A DNA stretch of 64,000 bases from Streptomyces griseorubiginosus (lineage in GTDB: Bacteria > Actinomycetota > Actinomycetes > Streptomycetales > Streptomycetaceae), in NCBI RefSeq assembly GCF_001514195.1, contig NZ_KQ948734.1:89692-153691 (forward strand). The letters run 5' to 3'. Each line of letters opens with the position of its first letter. Positions within the stretch are counted from its first letter, which is position 1. Of the stretch, positions 35,058 through 46,287 are shown in pieces. The notes under the pieces are model-generated. The model did no database searches and was not told the origin of the DNA. It saw only the letters and a program-made list of their open reading frames with translations. Made by a program: the position numbers and the translations under genes.

Positions 35058-35864
35058 TCAGAGCACCCGCACCGCGCCGGTCGGCGGGTCGTACGACAGC
35101 GGCTTCTCGGCGACGCCCGTCGAGGGGTTCTGCGCGCCGACGAACATGCCGTCGCCGACGTACACCGCCACGTGGTACGCGCTGCCCGCGCTGCCCCAGT
35201 ACAGGATGTCGCCCGGCTGAAGGTTGCTCAGCGAGACCTGGGTGCCGGCCGTCGACTGGTCCTGCGAGACGCGCGGCAGGTCGATGCCCACCTGCTTGAA
35301 GGCCGTCTGGACGAGACCGGAGCAGTCCCAGGAGCTGGGGCCGGTGCCGCCGGAGACGTACGCGTCGCCGATCTGCGCCTTCACGAAGGCGATGACGGCC
35401 GCGGCCGAACCGGTCGCCGTGGACGAGCTCGTGGAGACGCTCGCGCCCGCCGAGGCGGACAGGGTGGCCCGCGCGGAGCTGCGTGAGGCGGCTTCCTCGG
35501 CGGCGGCCCTGCGGGCCTCCTCGGCCTTCTTCTTGGCCTCCGCCTTCTTCTTGGCCTCGGCGAGGTCGGCCTTGGCCTGCTTGGCGGCGCTCGCGGCGGC
35601 CGCGTCACGCTCCGCCTGGAGCTGGTAGTTGGCGGCCGCCTGCTGCATGGCGTCGGCGGACTCGGCGACCTGGCTGCCCAGGTCGGCCGAGAGGGTGGGC
35701 AGTTCGATGGTCTGCGTCGTCGACTCGGCGGCGAACGCCGAAGCCGACGCGCCCGCCGCTGCCATGCTGAGAACGCCACCGGCGACTCCGGCACGCACGG
35801 CGATCGAAGTCGTCGCGCTGCGGCGGGGTTTCCGGTGGCTGCGTATGTGAGCGGTGTGGGACAT
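35058..35864 (-). CDS. Secreted C40 (NlpC/P60) peptidoglycan hydrolase
   Basis: 268 residues. A signal peptide (RSATTSIAVRAGVAGGVLSM to SAFAAES) is followed by a coiled-coil Ala/Glu/Lys region (KAEAKKKAEEARRAAAEEAA) and a C-terminal NlpC/P60 domain: catalytic Cys in SSWDCSGLVQTAF, His in SAYHVAVYVGDGMFVG. This class cleaves D-Glu-mDap bonds in stem peptides. Start uncertain: ATG 35864 gives the usual family N-terminus but lacks a Shine-Dalgarno sequence; the frame is open to 35921, and an ATG at 35894 is also possible. Confidence 0.92.
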   Translation of the reverse strand: MSHTAHIRSHRKPRRSATTSIAVRAGVAGGVLSMAAAGASASAFAAESTTQTIELPTLSADLGSQVAESADAMQQAAANYQLQAERDAAAASAAKQAKADLAEAKKKAEAKKKAEEARRAAAEEAASRSSARATLSASAGASVSTSSSTATGSAAAVIAFVKAQIGDAYVSGGTGPSSWDCSGLVQTAFKQVGIDLPRVSQDQSTAGTQVSLSNLQPGDILYWGSAGSAYHVAVYVGDGMFVGAQNPSTGVAEKPLSYDPPTGAVRVL

Positions 35865-36403
35865 GAGACCAACTGGTATCAGGGGCTCCTCCATACCTTC
35901 AAGAAACGTGGGCTGCGCCACAGTTGTTCAATCGGCGGCCCGAATTCATGGTGGGCGGCTCTTTATTGACGCCGTAACGGACATTGCGGACGCACGTGAT
36001 CAAGCCTGTGATCATGGGCTTTCGCTGTTACGCCCGAATTGACCCGCATCTACCATCGGTTGAGGCCGTTGGCCAAGCCCCGGTCCTGAGGGGCCCTCAC
36101 GCATGTGGCGGAGGTCACGCAACGGTTACGGCGGCGGTTGCGTCCTGAGTCGGCCACCGCTCGTGAATGTGCGCACGCGTCCACATCCGTCCTCGCGGCT
36201 CCCCCTGATGTGTGAACGCGGTCCTCTACCAAGCGCTCTCGTCCAGCACCAATTTGCATGCAGGGGAACTCTCTTGATATTGAGACGCCTTCTCTTACCT
36301 GCATCGACTAGCGAAAATGTCACTTCTGGTGATCACTCGGGCGCTTCTCGTATGAAGATCGTCGCCGTTCGGTCTCCATGATCCTTCATCAGGTGGTGGA
36401 GAT

Positions 36404-36416
36404 CACAAAGCTTGTG
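36404..36416. promoter_or_regulatory. CACAA-AGC-TTGTG palindrome in the nuo promoter
   Basis: A perfect 5-bp inverted repeat with a 3-bp spacer, about 37 bp upstream of the putative nuo -10 element. It has the half-sites of a Rex/Crp site in everted order and could be a second regulatory site. Symmetry is the only evidence. Confidence 0.4.
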
Positions 36417-36452
36417 CAATACCCCGTGTCGCAGATCACAGACCGGCGGGCA

Positions 36453-36458
36453 TAGGAT
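36453..36458 (+). promoter_or_regulatory. Putative -10 element of the nuo operon
   Basis: TAGGAT, matching the actinobacterial vegetative -10 consensus, about 140 bp before nuoA. No convincing -35 hexamer lies at the right distance. The operator-like repeat at 36474 begins 16 bp downstream, where a bound repressor would block transcription. Confidence 0.4.
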
Positions 36459-36473
36459 GCGGGTCAGTTGGGC

Positions 36474-36491
36474 TTGTGACCTGCTTCACAT
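36474..36491. promoter_or_regulatory. Rex (redox) operator-like site upstream of nuoA
   Basis: TTGTGACCTGCTTCACAT, with perfect TGTGA-N6-TCACA arms. The Streptomyces Rex operator is TTGTGAA-N4-TTCACAA; this differs at two positions. Rex senses the NADH/NAD+ ratio and represses respiratory genes when NADH is low, which fits control of NADH dehydrogenase. The core also fits a Crp-type TGTGA-N6-TCACA site, so Crp is an alternative. Confidence 0.65.
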
Positions 36492-36597
36492 GTTCGCGAT
36501 CTTCGTCGGGACGGCGGAGGTTGGAGGGACGTATGAGACGGGTGTGAGTCCGATGCCATCGCCAGCAGTCAGTGCCGACTGAGAGGAGCGAGGAGCG

Positions 36598-36957
36598 GTG
36601 AACGCCTATGCGCCCATCCTCGTACTGGGAGCCCTCGGGGCAGGCTTTGCGATCTTCTCCGTGGTCATGGCCACGCTGATCGGTCCGAAGCGGTACAACC
36701 GGGCCAAGCTCGAGGCCTACGAGTGCGGCATCGAGCCGACCCCCACGCCGGCCGGCGGCGGGCGCTTCCCCATCAAGTACTACCTGACGGCGATGCTCTT
36801 CATCGTCTTCGACATCGAGATCGTCTTCCTCTACCCCTGGGCCGTCACCTTCGACGCCCTGGGTGTTTTCGGGCTCGTGGAGATGCTGCTCTTCGTGCTC
36901 ACCGTCTTCGTCGCGTACGCGTACGTATGGCGGCGCGGCGGCCTGGAATGGGACTGA
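36598..36957 (+). CDS. nuoA: NADH-quinone oxidoreductase subunit A
   Basis: 119-residue membrane subunit with three transmembrane helices; YECGIEPTPTPAGGGRFPIKYY is the conserved loop near the quinone site, followed by LFIVFDIEIVFLYPWAVTF. First gene of the 14-gene complex I operon. The GTG start is preceded by GAGGAGCGAGGAGC. About 107 bp separate it from the Rex-like site. Confidence 0.97.
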   Translation: MNAYAPILVLGALGAGFAIFSVVMATLIGPKRYNRAKLEAYECGIEPTPTPAGGGRFPIKYYLTAMLFIVFDIEIVFLYPWAVTFDALGVFGLVEMLLFVLTVFVAYAYVWRRGGLEWD

Positions 36958-36971
36958 GGGGCCTTTAACTC

Positions 36972-37526
36972 ATGGGACTCGAAGAAAAGCTGCCGAGCGG
37001 CTTCCTGCTGACCACCGTCGAGCAGGCCGCGGGCTGGGTGCGCAAGGCGTCCGTCTTCCCGGCCACCTTCGGCCTGGCCTGCTGTGCCATCGAGATGATG
37101 ACCACGGGAGCCGGACGCTACGACCTGGCCCGCTTCGGCATGGAGGTCTTCCGCGGCTCACCCCGCCAGGCCGACCTCATGATCGTCGCCGGCCGGGTCA
37201 GCCAGAAGATGGCGCCGGTGCTCCGGCAGGTCTACGACCAGATGCCGAACCCCAAGTGGGTCATCTCCATGGGGGTCTGCGCCTCCTCGGGCGGCATGTT
37301 CAACAACTACGCGATCGTGCAGGGCGTCGACCACATCGTGCCGGTCGACATCTATCTGCCCGGCTGCCCGCCACGGCCCGAGATGCTGATGGACGCCATT
37401 CTCAAGCTCCACCAGAAGATCCAGTCCTCCAAGCTCGGCGTGAACGCCGAGGAGGCGGCCCGTGAGGCGGAGGAGGCGGCGCTCAAGGCCCTGCCCACGA
37501 TCGAGATGAAGGGGCTGCTGCGGTGA
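36972..37526 (+). CDS. nuoB: NADH-quinone oxidoreductase subunit B
   Basis: 184 residues. It binds cluster N2, the last Fe-S centre before quinone: tandem Cys37-Cys38 (LACCAIEMM), Cys103 ([13 protein letters not shown]) and Cys132 ([11 protein letters not shown]) are all present. Peripheral-arm subunit at the membrane junction. Starts 14 bp after nuoA; its stop overlaps the nuoC start. The C-terminal Glu/Ala-rich helix is longer than in E. coli. Confidence 0.97.
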   Translation: MGLEEKLPSGFLLTTVEQAAGWVRKASVFPATFGLACCAIEMMTTGAGRYDLARFGMEVFRGSPRQADLMIVAGRVSQKMAPVLRQVYDQMPNPKWVISMGVCASSGGMFNNYAIVQGVDHIVPVDIYLPGCPPRPEMLMDAILKLHQKIQSSKLGVNAEEAAREAEEAALKALPTIEMKGLLR

Positions 37527-38266
37527 GCGACGCGAACGGCACCAACGGAGCCAACCCGGAGAAGGACCTCAGCGGCTCCAACCTCCCGGGTCAGCGCGGT
37601 GACGGCGGCGAGGAGGTCCGCGTCCAGCGCGGCATGTTCGGCGCGAACAACGGCGGTGACACCTCCGGCTACGGCGGACTGGTCCGCTCCATCAGGCTTC
37701 CCGGGGCGGCCACCCGTCCCTACGGCGGCTGGTTCGACGAGGTCGCCGACGAACTGGAGGGCGCACTCGAGGAGCAGGGACTGCTCCCGGACAACGCCAT
37801 CGAGAAGACGGTCGTCGACCGCGGCGAGCTCACCTTCCACATCGAGCGCGAGCACCTGCTGCGCGTCGCGCAGACCCTGCGCGACGACCCGGCCCTGCGC
37901 TTCGAGCTGTGCACCGGCGTCAGCGGGGTCCACTACCTCCACGACAAGGGCCGCGAGCTGCACGCCGTCTACCACCTGCGCTCGATCACCCACAACCGGC
38001 TGATCCGCCTGGAGGTCAGCGCCCCGGACGCCGACCCGCACATCCCGTCCCTGGTCTCCGTGTATCCGACCAACGACTGGCACGAGCGCGAGACCTACGA
38101 CTTCTTCGGGATCGTCTTCGACGGTCACCCGGCCCTGACGCGGATCATGATGCCGGACGACTGGCAGGGCCACCCGCAGCGCAAGGACTACCCCCTCGGC
38201 GGCATCCCCGTCGAGTACAAGGGCGCCCAGATCCCGGCTCCGGACCAGCGGAGGTCGTACTCGTGA
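37523..38266 (+). CDS. nuoC: NADH-quinone oxidoreductase subunit C
   Basis: 247 residues (30-kDa subunit). The family signature is complete: [20 protein letters not shown], then [16 protein letters not shown]. It packs against NuoD and supports the N2 region. About 60 N-terminal residues rich in Gly and Asn precede the domain, as in other Streptomyces. GTG start in a GTGA overlap with nuoB; separate from nuoD, unlike the fused NuoCD of E. coli. Confidence 0.97.
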   Translation: MSDANGTNGANPEKDLSGSNLPGQRGDGGEEVRVQRGMFGANNGGDTSGYGGLVRSIRLPGAATRPYGGWFDEVADELEGALEEQGLLPDNAIEKTVVDRGELTFHIEREHLLRVAQTLRDDPALRFELCTGVSGVHYLHDKGRELHAVYHLRSITHNRLIRLEVSAPDADPHIPSLVSVYPTNDWHERETYDFFGIVFDGHPALTRIMMPDDWQGHPQRKDYPLGGIPVEYKGAQIPAPDQRRSYS

Positions 38267-39585
38267 GCACTTCCCACGCCTCTCCTCGTGAGACCACCGA
38301 GGGCACCGTCTACACGGTCACCGGCGGCGACTGGGACGAGATCGTCCAGGCCGCGGCCCGTGCCGACGACGAGCGCATCGTCCTTAACATGGGCCCGCAG
38401 CACCCCTCCACCCACGGGGTGCTCCGGCTGATCCTGGAGATCGACGGCGAGACGGTCACCGAGGCCCGCTGCGGCATCGGCTACCTCCACACCGGCATCG
38501 AGAAGAACCTCGAGTTCCGCACGTGGACGCAGGGCACCACGTTCGTGACGCGCATGGACTACCTGACGTCCTTCTTCAACGAGACCGCCTACTGTCTCGC
38601 CGTCGAGAAGCTCCTCGGCATCGAGGACCAGATCCCCGACCGGGCCGAGATCATCCGGGTGCTCCTGATGGAGCTGAACCGGCTCTCCTCGCACCTGGTG
38701 TGCATCGCCACCGGCGGCATGGAACTCGGCGCCACCACGATCATGATCTACGGATTCCGTGATCGTGAAATGATTCTCGACATCTACGAGCTCATCACGG
38801 GCCTGCGGATGAACCACGCGTACATCCGCCCCGGCGGACTCGCGCAGGACCTGCCGCCCGGCGCGGTGGACCACATCCGCGAGTTCGTGAAGAAGATGAA
38901 GAAGAACCTCCCGGAGTACGACAAGCTCGCCACCGGGAACCCCATCTTCAAGGCCCGTATGCAGGACGTCGGCTACCTGGACCTCGCCGGCTGCATGGCC
39001 CTCGGCGCCACCGGCCCCATCCTGCGCTCCACCGGCCTGCCGCACGACCTGCGCAAGGCCCAGCCCTACAGCGGCTACGAGACCTACGACTTCGACATCC
39101 CGACCGCCGACACCTGCGACTCCTACGGCCGCTTCCTGATCCGCCTGGAGGAGATGCGCCAGTCGCTCAGGATCGTCGAGCAGTGCCTGGACCGGCTCCA
39201 GCCGGGACCGGTCATGGTCGCCGACAAGAAGATCGCCTGGCCCGCCCAGCTCGCGCTCGGCCCCGACGGGCTCGGCAACTCCCTCGACCACATCAAGAAG
39301 ATCATGGGCACCTCCATGGAGGCCCTGATCCACCACTTCAAGCTGGTCACCGAGGGCTTCCGGGTACCGCCGGGACAGGCCTACGCGGCCGTCGAGTCGC
39401 CCAAGGGCGAACTCGGGGTTCACGCCGTGTCCGACGGCGGCACCCGCCCCTTCCGGGTCCACTTCCGCGACCCGTCCTTCACCAACCTTCAGGCCATGGC
39501 GGCGATGTGCGAGGGCGGCCAGGTCGCCGACGTCATCGTCGCCGTCGCGTCCATCGACCCCGTGATGGGAGGCGTCGACCGGTGA
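38263..39585 (+). CDS. nuoD: NADH-quinone oxidoreductase subunit D
   Basis: 440 residues (49-kDa subunit), forming the quinone pocket with NuoB. Motifs: [16 protein letters not shown] at the start, [10 protein letters not shown], then [14 protein letters not shown] near the C-terminus. GTG start in a GTGA overlap with nuoC. A short run around 38750-38780 uses A/T-ending codons (GGA, CGT, GAT, CGT, GAA, ATT), unlike the rest of the gene. Confidence 0.97.
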   Translation: MSTSHASPRETTEGTVYTVTGGDWDEIVQAAARADDERIVLNMGPQHPSTHGVLRLILEIDGETVTEARCGIGYLHTGIEKNLEFRTWTQGTTFVTRMDYLTSFFNETAYCLAVEKLLGIEDQIPDRAEIIRVLLMELNRLSSHLVCIATGGMELGATTIMIYGFRDREMILDIYELITGLRMNHAYIRPGGLAQDLPPGAVDHIREFVKKMKKNLPEYDKLATGNPIFKARMQDVGYLDLAGCMALGATGPILRSTGLPHDLRKAQPYSGYETYDFDIPTADTCDSYGRFLIRLEEMRQSLRIVEQCLDRLQPGPVMVADKKIAWPAQLALGPDGLGNSLDHIKKIMGTSMEALIHHFKLVTEGFRVPPGQAYAAVESPKGELGVHAVSDGGTRPFRVHFRDPSFTNLQAMAAMCEGGQVADVIVAVASIDPVMGGVDR

Positions 39586-40442
39586 CCACCAGTTCTTCCG
39601 AGCGGGGCGTCAGCCTGGGCATGCCCGAACTGCCCGCACCCGCTTACCCGGACGACGTCCGAGCCCGCCTGGAGACGGACGCGCGCGAGATCATCGCCCG
39701 CTACCCGGACTCCCGCTCGGCCCTGCTGCCGCTGCTGCACCTCGTGCAGTCGGAGGAGGGCCACGTCACGCGGACCGGGATGCAGTTCTGCGCGGACGTC
39801 CTCGGGCTGACCACGGCCGAGGTCACCGCCGTCGCCACCTTCTACACCATGTACCGGCGCAGGCCCTCGGGCGACTACCAGGTGGGCGTCTGCACCAACA
39901 CCCTGTGCGCGGTGATGGGCGGCGACGCGATCTTCCAGGAGCTCCAGGAGCACCTGGGCGTCGGCAACGGCGAGACCACCGACGACGGCAAGGTCACCCT
40001 GGAGCACATCGAGTGCAACGCGGCCTGCGACTTCGCGCCGGTGGTGATGGTCAACTGGGAGTTCTTCGACAACCAGACCCCGGCGAGCGCGAAGCGCATG
40101 GTCGACGACCTGCGCGCGGGGCGCCCGGTCGAGCCCACGCGCGGGGCGCCGCTGTGCTCCTTCAAGGAGACCGCGCGGATCCTCGCGGGCTTCCCAGACG
40201 AGCGGCCCGGAGCCGTCGAGGCGACCGGCGGAGCGGGGCCGGCGTCGCTGGTGGGCCTCCGCCTGGCCAGGGGAGAGGCCGGACCGGCTCGCGTGGTCCA
40301 TCCGCGCGAGGGCGCCCCTGAGGACAGGGATGTCCACGAGCCGTCCCCGTCGGAGCACTTGAGCTCACATGACGCGCCACAGGACACGTCGGCCTCCGAC
40401 CCGGCCCACCCGGCCGGGCCCGCCGCCGAGGAGGGGGAGTGA
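39582..40442 (+). CDS. nuoE: NADH-quinone oxidoreductase subunit E
   Basis: 286 residues (24-kDa subunit). It carries [2Fe-2S] cluster N1a: [11 protein letters not shown] and [12 protein letters not shown] supply four Cys. Helical N-terminal part ([19 protein letters not shown]). The last ~80 residues are a Pro/Ala/Ser/Glu-rich extension ([19 protein letters not shown] region) absent from E. coli NuoE. GTG start overlaps nuoD; the stop overlaps the nuoF start. Confidence 0.96.
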   Translation: MTTSSSERGVSLGMPELPAPAYPDDVRARLETDAREIIARYPDSRSALLPLLHLVQSEEGHVTRTGMQFCADVLGLTTAEVTAVATFYTMYRRRPSGDYQVGVCTNTLCAVMGGDAIFQELQEHLGVGNGETTDDGKVTLEHIECNAACDFAPVVMVNWEFFDNQTPASAKRMVDDLRAGRPVEPTRGAPLCSFKETARILAGFPDERPGAVEATGGAGPASLVGLRLARGEAGPARVVHPREGAPEDRDVHEPSPSEHLSSHDAPQDTSASDPAHPAGPAAEEGE

Positions 40443-41788
40443 TGACCTTGGCACCCGAACTCAGGAACAACAGCCCCGAGAAGCTGCTCGCACCCGTGCT
40501 GTCGGCCTTCTGGGACGAGGACAAGTCCTGGACGCTGGACGTCTACAAGAGGCACGACGGCTACGAGGGGCTCCGCAAGGCGCTTGCGATGTCGCCGGAC
40601 GACCTGATCGCGTACGTCAAGGACTCCGGTCTGCGCGGTCGCGGCGGCGCCGGATTCCCCACCGGGATGAAATGGCAGTTCATCCCGCAGGGAGACGGAA
40701 AGCCGCACTATCTGGTTGTCAACGCCGACGAATCGGAGCCGGGGACCTGCAAGGACATCCCGCTCCTCTTCGCGAACCCGCACAGCCTCATCGAGGGCAT
40801 GATCATCGCGTGTTACGCCATCAGGTCGTCGCATGCCTTCATCTATCTGCGGGGTGAAGTCGTCCCCGTGCTGCGGCGGTTGCACTCGGCCGTGAGCGAG
40901 GCCTATGCGGCCGGCTACCTCGGACAGGACATCCTGGGCAGCGGCCTCGATCTCGACATCACCGTGCACGCGGGCGCGGGCGCGTACATCTGCGGTGAGG
41001 AGACCGCACTGCTCGACTCGCTCGAAGGCCGCCGTGGTCAACCGCGGCTCCGTCCCCCTTTCCCTGCGGTCGCGGGCCTCTACGCGTGCCCGACTGTGGT
41101 GAACAACGTGGAATCGATCGCGTCGGTTCCCGCGATTCTGGCGCGGGGCAAGGAATGGTTCCGGTCGATGGGCAGCGAGAAGTCCCCGGGCTTCACGCTG
41201 TACTCGCTCAGCGGCCACGTCGCGAGCCCCGGCCAGTACGAGGCCCCGCTCGGCATCACGCTGCGCCAGCTGCTCGAGATGAGCGGCGGGATGCGGCCCG
41301 GTCACCGGCTGAAGTTCTGGACGCCGGGCGGCTCCTCCACGCCGATGTTCACCGACGAGCACCTCGACGTCCCCCTCGACTACGAGGGCGTCGGCGCCGC
41401 CGGTTCCATGCTCGGCACCAAGGCCCTCCAGTGCTTCGACGAGACGACCTGCGTGGTTCGCGCCGTCACCCGCTGGACCGAGTTCTACGCCCACGAGTCC
41501 TGCGGCAAGTGCACCCCGTGCCGGGAAGGCACCTACTGGCTCGTGCAGTTGCTGCGCGACATCGAGGCCGGCAAGGGCGCGATGAACGACCTCGACAAGC
41601 TGAACGACATCGCCGACAACATCAACGGCAAGTCGTTCTGCGCCCTCGGCGACGGCGCCGCCTCGCCGATCTTCTCCTCCCTCAAGTACTTCCGCGAGGA
41701 GTACGAGCAGCACATCACCGGCCGGGGCTGTCCGTTCGACCCGGCGAAGTCCACGGCCTGGGCCGACCGCCCGGAGGTGAACGCATGA
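40442..41788 (+). CDS. nuoF: NADH-quinone oxidoreductase subunit F
   Basis: 448 residues (51-kDa subunit), the NADH- and FMN-binding entry point. Motifs: [16 protein letters not shown] (NADH loop), [33 protein letters not shown] (FMN) and [12 protein letters not shown] for cluster N3. An ATG at 40442 forms TGATG with the nuoE stop; a GTG one codon earlier is also possible. Codons between about 40670 and 41160 end in A or T much more often than in neighbouring DNA. Confidence 0.97.
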   Translation: MTLAPELRNNSPEKLLAPVLSAFWDEDKSWTLDVYKRHDGYEGLRKALAMSPDDLIAYVKDSGLRGRGGAGFPTGMKWQFIPQGDGKPHYLVVNADESEPGTCKDIPLLFANPHSLIEGMIIACYAIRSSHAFIYLRGEVVPVLRRLHSAVSEAYAAGYLGQDILGSGLDLDITVHAGAGAYICGEETALLDSLEGRRGQPRLRPPFPAVAGLYACPTVVNNVESIASVPAILARGKEWFRSMGSEKSPGFTLYSLSGHVASPGQYEAPLGITLRQLLEMSGGMRPGHRLKFWTPGGSSTPMFTDEHLDVPLDYEGVGAAGSMLGTKALQCFDETTCVVRAVTRWTEFYAHESCGKCTPCREGTYWLVQLLRDIEAGKGAMNDLDKLNDIADNINGKSFCALGDGAASPIFSSLKYFREEYEQHITGRGCPFDPAKSTAWADRPEVNA

Positions 41789-44289
41789 CCGTGACCACCA
41801 GCGCTCCCTCAGGAGGGGGAGAGGCGGCGGTCCCGCCGGAAGACCTCGTCTCGCTGACCATCGACGGCGCCGAGATCAGCGTGCCCAAGGGCACCCTGGT
41901 CATCCGGGCCGCCGAACAGCTCGGCATCGAGATCCCCCGGTTCTGCGACCACCCCCTCCTCGACCCGGCCGGCGCCTGCCGCCAGTGCATCGTCGAGGTC
42001 GAGGGCCAGCGCAAGCCGATGGCCTCCTGCACCATCACCTGCACCGACGGCATGGTGGTGAAGACCCACCTCACCTCGCCGGTCGCCGAGAAGGCCCAGC
42101 ACGGTGTGATGGAGCTGCTCCTCATCAACCACCCGCTGGACTGCCCGGTCTGCGACAAGGGCGGCGAATGCCCCCTGCAGAACCAGGCCATGTCCCACGG
42201 CCAGGCCGAGTCCCGGTTCGAGGGCAAGAAGCGGACCTACGAGAAGCCCGTACCGATCTCCACCCAGGTGCTCCTGGACCGCGAGCGGTGCGTGCTGTGC
42301 GCGCGCTGCACCCGCTTCTCCAACCAGGTCGCGGGCGACCCCATGATCGAACTGATCGAGCGGGGCGCGCTCCAGCAGGTCGGCACCGGCGAGGGCGACC
42401 CCTTCGAGTCGTACTTCTCCGGCAACACCATCCAGATCTGCCCGGTCGGCGCGCTCACCTCGGCGGCGTACCGGTTCCGCTCCCGCCCCTTCGACCTGGT
42501 GTCGTCCCCGAGCGTGTGCGAGCACTGCTCCGGCGGCTGCGCCACCCGCACCGACCACCGGCGCGGCAAGGTCATGCGCAAGCTCGCGGCCAACGACCCC
42601 GAGGTCAACGAGGAGTGGATCTGCGACAAGGGGCGCTTCGCCTTCCGGTACGCGCAGCAGCGCGACCGGCTGGAGCACCCGCTGATCCGCAACCCCGAGG
42701 GTGAGCTGGTGCCGGCCTCCTGGCCGGAGGCGCTCCAGATCGCCGCCCAGGGCCTGCTCGCCTCACGCGGCCGGGCCGGCGTCCTCACCGGCGGCCGCCT
42801 GACCGTCGAGGACTCCTACGCGTACAGCAAGTTCGCGCGCGTGGCGCTCGACACCAACGACATCGACTTCCGCGCGCGCGTGCACAGCAGCGAGGAGGCC
42901 GACTTCCTGGCCGCGCGGATCGCCGGCCGCGGCCGTGACCTCGACGGTACGGGCGTCACGTACACCACGCTGGAGAAGGCGCCCGCGGTCCTGCTGGTCG
43001 GGTTCGAGGCCGAGGAGGAGGCGCCCGGCGTCTTCCTGAGGCTGCGCAAGGCCTGGCGCAAGCACGGCCAGAAGGTGTTCTCGCTCGCCACCCACGCCAC
43101 CCGCGGCCTGGAGAAGGCGGGTGGCACGCTGCTGCCGGCCGCTCCCGGCACCGAGACCGAGTGGCTGGACGCGCTGGCCGGCGGGGTCGGTCTCGCGGAC
43201 GACGGCAGCAGGGCCGCCGAGGCGCTGCGCGCCGAGGGCGCGGTGATCGTCGTCGGCGAACGCCTCGCCGCTGTGCCGGGCGCCCTGACCGCCGCGGTAC
43301 GGGCCGCCTCCGCGACCGGCGCCCAGCTGGTGTGGATCCCGCGGCGGGCCGGGGAGCGCGGTGCCGTCGAGGCGGGCGCGCTGCCCTCCCTGCTGCCCGG
43401 CGGACGCCCGGCCACCGACCCGCGCGCGCGTGAGGAGGTCGCCTCCGTCTGGGGCGTGGCCGAACTCCCGCACCGCTACGGCCGCGACACCGGTCAGATC
43501 GTCGAGGCCGCGCTGTCCGGCGAGCTCCAGGCGCTGGTCGTCGCCGGCGTCGAGATCGCCGACCTGCCCGATCCGGCACGCGCGCGTGAAGCGCTCCAGG
43601 AGGTCGGCTTCGTGGTGTCGCTGGAGCTGCGGCCCGGCGAGGTCACCGAGCACGCGGACGTCGTCCTGCCGGTGGCCGCGGTCGCCGAGAAGCCCGGCAC
43701 CTTCCTCAACTGGGAGGGCAGGGTGCGCTTCTTCGACGCCGCCCTCAAGCCCGACCAGATGACCCGCCGCCTCGCGCCCACCGACGCCCGGGTGCTCCAG
43801 ATGCTGGCCGACGCCATGGACGTCCACCTGGGCCTGCCGGATCTGCGCACCACGCGCGCGGAGATCGACCGGCTCGGGCCCTGGGACGGCCCGCGCGCCA
43901 CCGAACCCTTCGAGACCGGGGCCCAGCTGCCGCGGCCCGCCGCCGGGGAGGCCGTGCTGGCCGGACACCGGCTGCTGCTCGACCAGGGTCTCCTCCAGCA
44001 GGGCGACGAGGCGCTCGCCGGGACCCGGCACGCCGCCCACGCGCGGGTGTCGGCCGCGACGGCCGCCGAGGCGGGTGTCAAGGACGGCGACCTCCTCGCC
44101 GTGACCGGACCCGCCGGAGTCGTCGAACTGCCCCTCGAGGTCACCGAGATGCCCGACCGCGTGGTCTGGCTCCCGCTGAACTCCACCGGCGGGGGAGTGG
44201 CCTCCGACGCCGGAGCGGTGCCCGGTTCCCTCGTCCGCATCGGCCCGGCCCCCCTCGCCGCCGACGTCCCCAAGGAGGTGGAGGCATGA
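41785..44289 (+). CDS. nuoG: NADH-quinone oxidoreductase subunit G
   Basis: 834 residues (75-kDa subunit). The N-terminal [2Fe-2S] ferredoxin domain has [15 protein letters not shown]; the [13 protein letters not shown] and [10 protein letters not shown] motifs bind further [4Fe-4S] clusters; a CEHCSGGC segment marks the extra N7-type cluster. The rest is a molybdopterin-oxidoreductase-like domain without cofactor. Transfers electrons through the peripheral arm. ATGA overlaps at both ends couple it to nuoF and nuoH. Confidence 0.96.
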   Translation: MTVTTSAPSGGGEAAVPPEDLVSLTIDGAEISVPKGTLVIRAAEQLGIEIPRFCDHPLLDPAGACRQCIVEVEGQRKPMASCTITCTDGMVVKTHLTSPVAEKAQHGVMELLLINHPLDCPVCDKGGECPLQNQAMSHGQAESRFEGKKRTYEKPVPISTQVLLDRERCVLCARCTRFSNQVAGDPMIELIERGALQQVGTGEGDPFESYFSGNTIQICPVGALTSAAYRFRSRPFDLVSSPSVCEHCSGGCATRTDHRRGKVMRKLAANDPEVNEEWICDKGRFAFRYAQQRDRLEHPLIRNPEGELVPASWPEALQIAAQGLLASRGRAGVLTGGRLTVEDSYAYSKFARVALDTNDIDFRARVHSSEEADFLAARIAGRGRDLDGTGVTYTTLEKAPAVLLVGFEAEEEAPGVFLRLRKAWRKHGQKVFSLATHATRGLEKAGGTLLPAAPGTETEWLDALAGGVGLADDGSRAAEALRAEGAVIVVGERLAAVPGALTAAVRAASATGAQLVWIPRRAGERGAVEAGALPSLLPGGRPATDPRAREEVASVWGVAELPHRYGRDTGQIVEAALSGELQALVVAGVEIADLPDPARAREALQEVGFVVSLELRPGEVTEHADVVLPVAAVAEKPGTFLNWEGRVRFFDAALKPDQMTRRLAPTDARVLQMLADAMDVHLGLPDLRTTRAEIDRLGPWDGPRATEPFETGAQLPRPAAGEAVLAGHRLLLDQGLLQQGDEALAGTRHAAHARVSAATAAEAGVKDGDLLAVTGPAGVVELPLEVTEMPDRVVWLPLNSTGGGVASDAGAVPGSLVRIGPAPLAADVPKEVEA

Positions 44290-45653
44290 GCCCGTCCCTC
44301 GCCGCGGAAGACCTCTCGATGTTCGGCACCGACCCCTGGTGGCTCGTCGTCGTCAAGGCCGTCTTCTGCTTCGCGTTCCTGATGGTGACCGTGCTGTTCT
44401 CCATCGTGTGGGAGCGCAAGGTCGTCGCCTGGATGCAGCTGCGCATCGGCCCCAACCGGCACGGCCCCTGGGGCATGCTCCAGTCGCTCGCCGACGGCAT
44501 CAAGCTGATGCTGAAGGAAGACGTCATCGTCAAGCGCGCGGACAAGGTCGTCTACGTCCTCGCGCCGATCGTCGCGGCGATCCCGGCCTTCATGGCGATC
44601 GCGGTGATCCCCTTCGGCCCGTCCGGCAACGAGATCTCGATCTTCGGCCACCGCACCGCGATGCAGCTCACCGACCTCCCGATCGCGATGCTCTACGTCC
44701 TCGCGGTCGCCTCGGTCGGCATCTACGGCATCGTCCTCGCCGGCTGGAGCTCCGGATCGACGTACCCGCTCCTGGGCGGCCTGCGCTCCTGCGCCCAGAT
44801 GATCTCGTACGAGATCGCCATGGGCGCCGCCTTCGCCTCGGTGTTCCTCTACTCCGGGTCGATGTCGACCTCGGCGATCGTCGAGGCCCAGCAGGACCGC
44901 TGGTACATCGTCCTGCTGCCGGTCTCCTTCGTCATCTACGTCATCACGATGGTCGGCGAGACCAACCGCGCCCCCTTCGACATGCCGGAGTCCGAGGGCG
45001 ACCTGGTCGGCGGCTTCAACACCGAGTACTCCTCGATCAAGTTCGCGATGTTCATGCTCGCCGAGTACGTGAACATGGTGACGGTCTCCGCCGTGACGAC
45101 CACGCTCTTCCTCGGCGGCTGGCGGGCCCCCTGGCCCATCAGCACCTTCTGGGAGGGCGCCAACCACGGCTGGTGGCCGCTGCTCTGGTTCGTTATCAAG
45201 GTGCAGCTGCTGCTGTTCTTCTTCATCTGGCTGCGCGGCACGCTCCCCCGCGTCCGCTACGACCAGCTGATGAAGCTCGGCTGGAAGGTCCTCATCCCGG
45301 TCTCCGTGGTCTGGCTGATGCTCGTCGCGACCGTGCGGACCCTGCGCAACGAGAACTACGACTTCGCCGACATCGCCCTCTACGTCGGCGGCGCGGTCCT
45401 GGTCCTGCTGCTGCTCTCCTTCGTCGCCGACATGTTCCGCGAGAAGTCCAGGGCGGCCGCCGAGACCGCAGCGGAACCGGCCGGCTTCGACCCGATGGCC
45501 GGCGGGTTCCCCGTACCGCCGCTGCCCGGACAGGAGCTGCCGCCGGTGCCCAGGCGCCGCCCGCACCGGGAGCGGGAGCTGATTGTCAGTGGTGGGTCCG
45601 ATACTCAGAGTGACGGCGGATCTACGGAGGGAAAGGAGGCGTCCGATGGCTGA
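44286..45653 (+). CDS. nuoH: NADH-quinone oxidoreductase subunit H
   Basis: 455 residues, eight-helix membrane subunit forming the quinone channel. Motifs: [51 protein letters not shown], and [17 protein letters not shown]. The C-terminal ~70 residues (Pro-rich, then a basic PRRRPHRER segment) are an actinobacterial extension. The 3' end overlaps the nuoI start by 8 bp. Confidence 0.97.
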   Translation: MSPSLAAEDLSMFGTDPWWLVVVKAVFCFAFLMVTVLFSIVWERKVVAWMQLRIGPNRHGPWGMLQSLADGIKLMLKEDVIVKRADKVVYVLAPIVAAIPAFMAIAVIPFGPSGNEISIFGHRTAMQLTDLPIAMLYVLAVASVGIYGIVLAGWSSGSTYPLLGGLRSCAQMISYEIAMGAAFASVFLYSGSMSTSAIVEAQQDRWYIVLLPVSFVIYVITMVGETNRAPFDMPESEGDLVGGFNTEYSSIKFAMFMLAEYVNMVTVSAVTTTLFLGGWRAPWPISTFWEGANHGWWPLLWFVIKVQLLLFFFIWLRGTLPRVRYDQLMKLGWKVLIPVSVVWLMLVATVRTLRNENYDFADIALYVGGAVLVLLLLSFVADMFREKSRAAAETAAEPAGFDPMAGGFPVPPLPGQELPPVPRRRPHRERELIVSGGSDTQSDGGSTEGKEASDG

Positions 45654-46287
45654 GGAGCCCAAGGAGACCAAGCCCGGTTTCATGAATCCGGTAGCCGGCT
45701 TCGGCGTGACCTTCAAGGCCATGTTCAAGAAGCGGCTGACCGAGCAGTACCCGGAGCAGCAGAAGACCACCGCTCCCCGGTTCCACGGACGGCACCAGCT
45801 CAACCGCCATCCGGACGGCCTGGAGAAGTGCGTCGGCTGCGAGCTGTGCGCCTGGGCCTGCCCCGCCGACGCCATCTACGTGGAGGGCGCCGACAACACC
45901 GACGAGGAGCGCTACTCCCCGGGCGAGCGGTACGGGCGCGTCTACCAGATCAACTACGCCCGCTGCATCCTGTGCGGCCTGTGCATCGAGGCGTGCCCCA
46001 CGCGCGCGCTGACGATGACCAACGAGTTCGAGCTGGCCGACAGCAGCCGCGCCAACCTCATCTTCACCAAGGAGCAGCTGCTCGCCGGCCTCGAAGAGGG
46101 CATGGTCGACACGCCCCACGCCATCTACCCCGGCACGGACGAGCAGGACTACTACCGCGGCCTGGTCACCGAGGCCGCGCCCGGCACCGTCCCCCAGGTC
46201 GCCGTGTCCAAGGGCGAGGTGGTCCAGGAGGCCGACTCCACCTTCGGTGCGGACGAACCGGCGTCGGAGAAGGTGATCGGCCGATGA
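45646..46287 (+). CDS. nuoI: NADH-quinone oxidoreductase subunit I
   Basis: 213 residues (23-kDa). Two [4Fe-4S] motifs: [12 protein letters not shown] and [12 protein letters not shown] (clusters N6a and N6b). GGAGG lies before the ATG at 45646, inside the nuoH tail. The C-terminal ~70 residues extend past the ferredoxin domain, as in related genomes. Stop overlaps nuoJ by 4 bp. Confidence 0.97.
   Translation: MAEEPKETKPGFMNPVAGFGVTFKAMFKKRLTEQYPEQQKTTAPRFHGRHQLNRHPDGLEKCVGCELCAWACPADAIYVEGADNTDEERYSPGERYGRVYQINYARCILCGLCIEACPTRALTMTNEFELADSSRANLIFTKEQLLAGLEEGMVDTPHAIYPGTDEQDYYRGLVTEAAPGTVPQVAVSKGEVVQEADSTFGADEPASEKVIGR

Larger units (their letters stand above)
35865..36597. other. 733-bp gene-free regulatory region between the NlpC/P60 gene and nuoA
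   Basis: No credible coding frame. The composition is clearly less GC-rich than the flanks. It contains repeated GTGATCA/TGATCAC words (around 35996, 36012 and 36330), the CACAA-AGC-TTGTG palindrome, a TAGGAT -10 and a Rex/Crp-like operator near nuoA. It carries divergent promoters for the cell-wall hydrolase and the nuo operon and probably a long leader on one side. I looked for a ydaO-type leader on the hydrolase side and could not recognise one. Confidence 0.7.

Noticed and set aside
35854..36381. Short open frames in the nuo upstream gap
   Set aside because: No ribosome sites, no recognisable domains and non-coding composition.
35865..36473. Possible c-di-AMP (ydaO-type) riboswitch before the NlpC/P60 gene
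   Set aside because: Such leaders precede several Streptomyces wall hydrolases, but I could not identify the conserved core here by eye.
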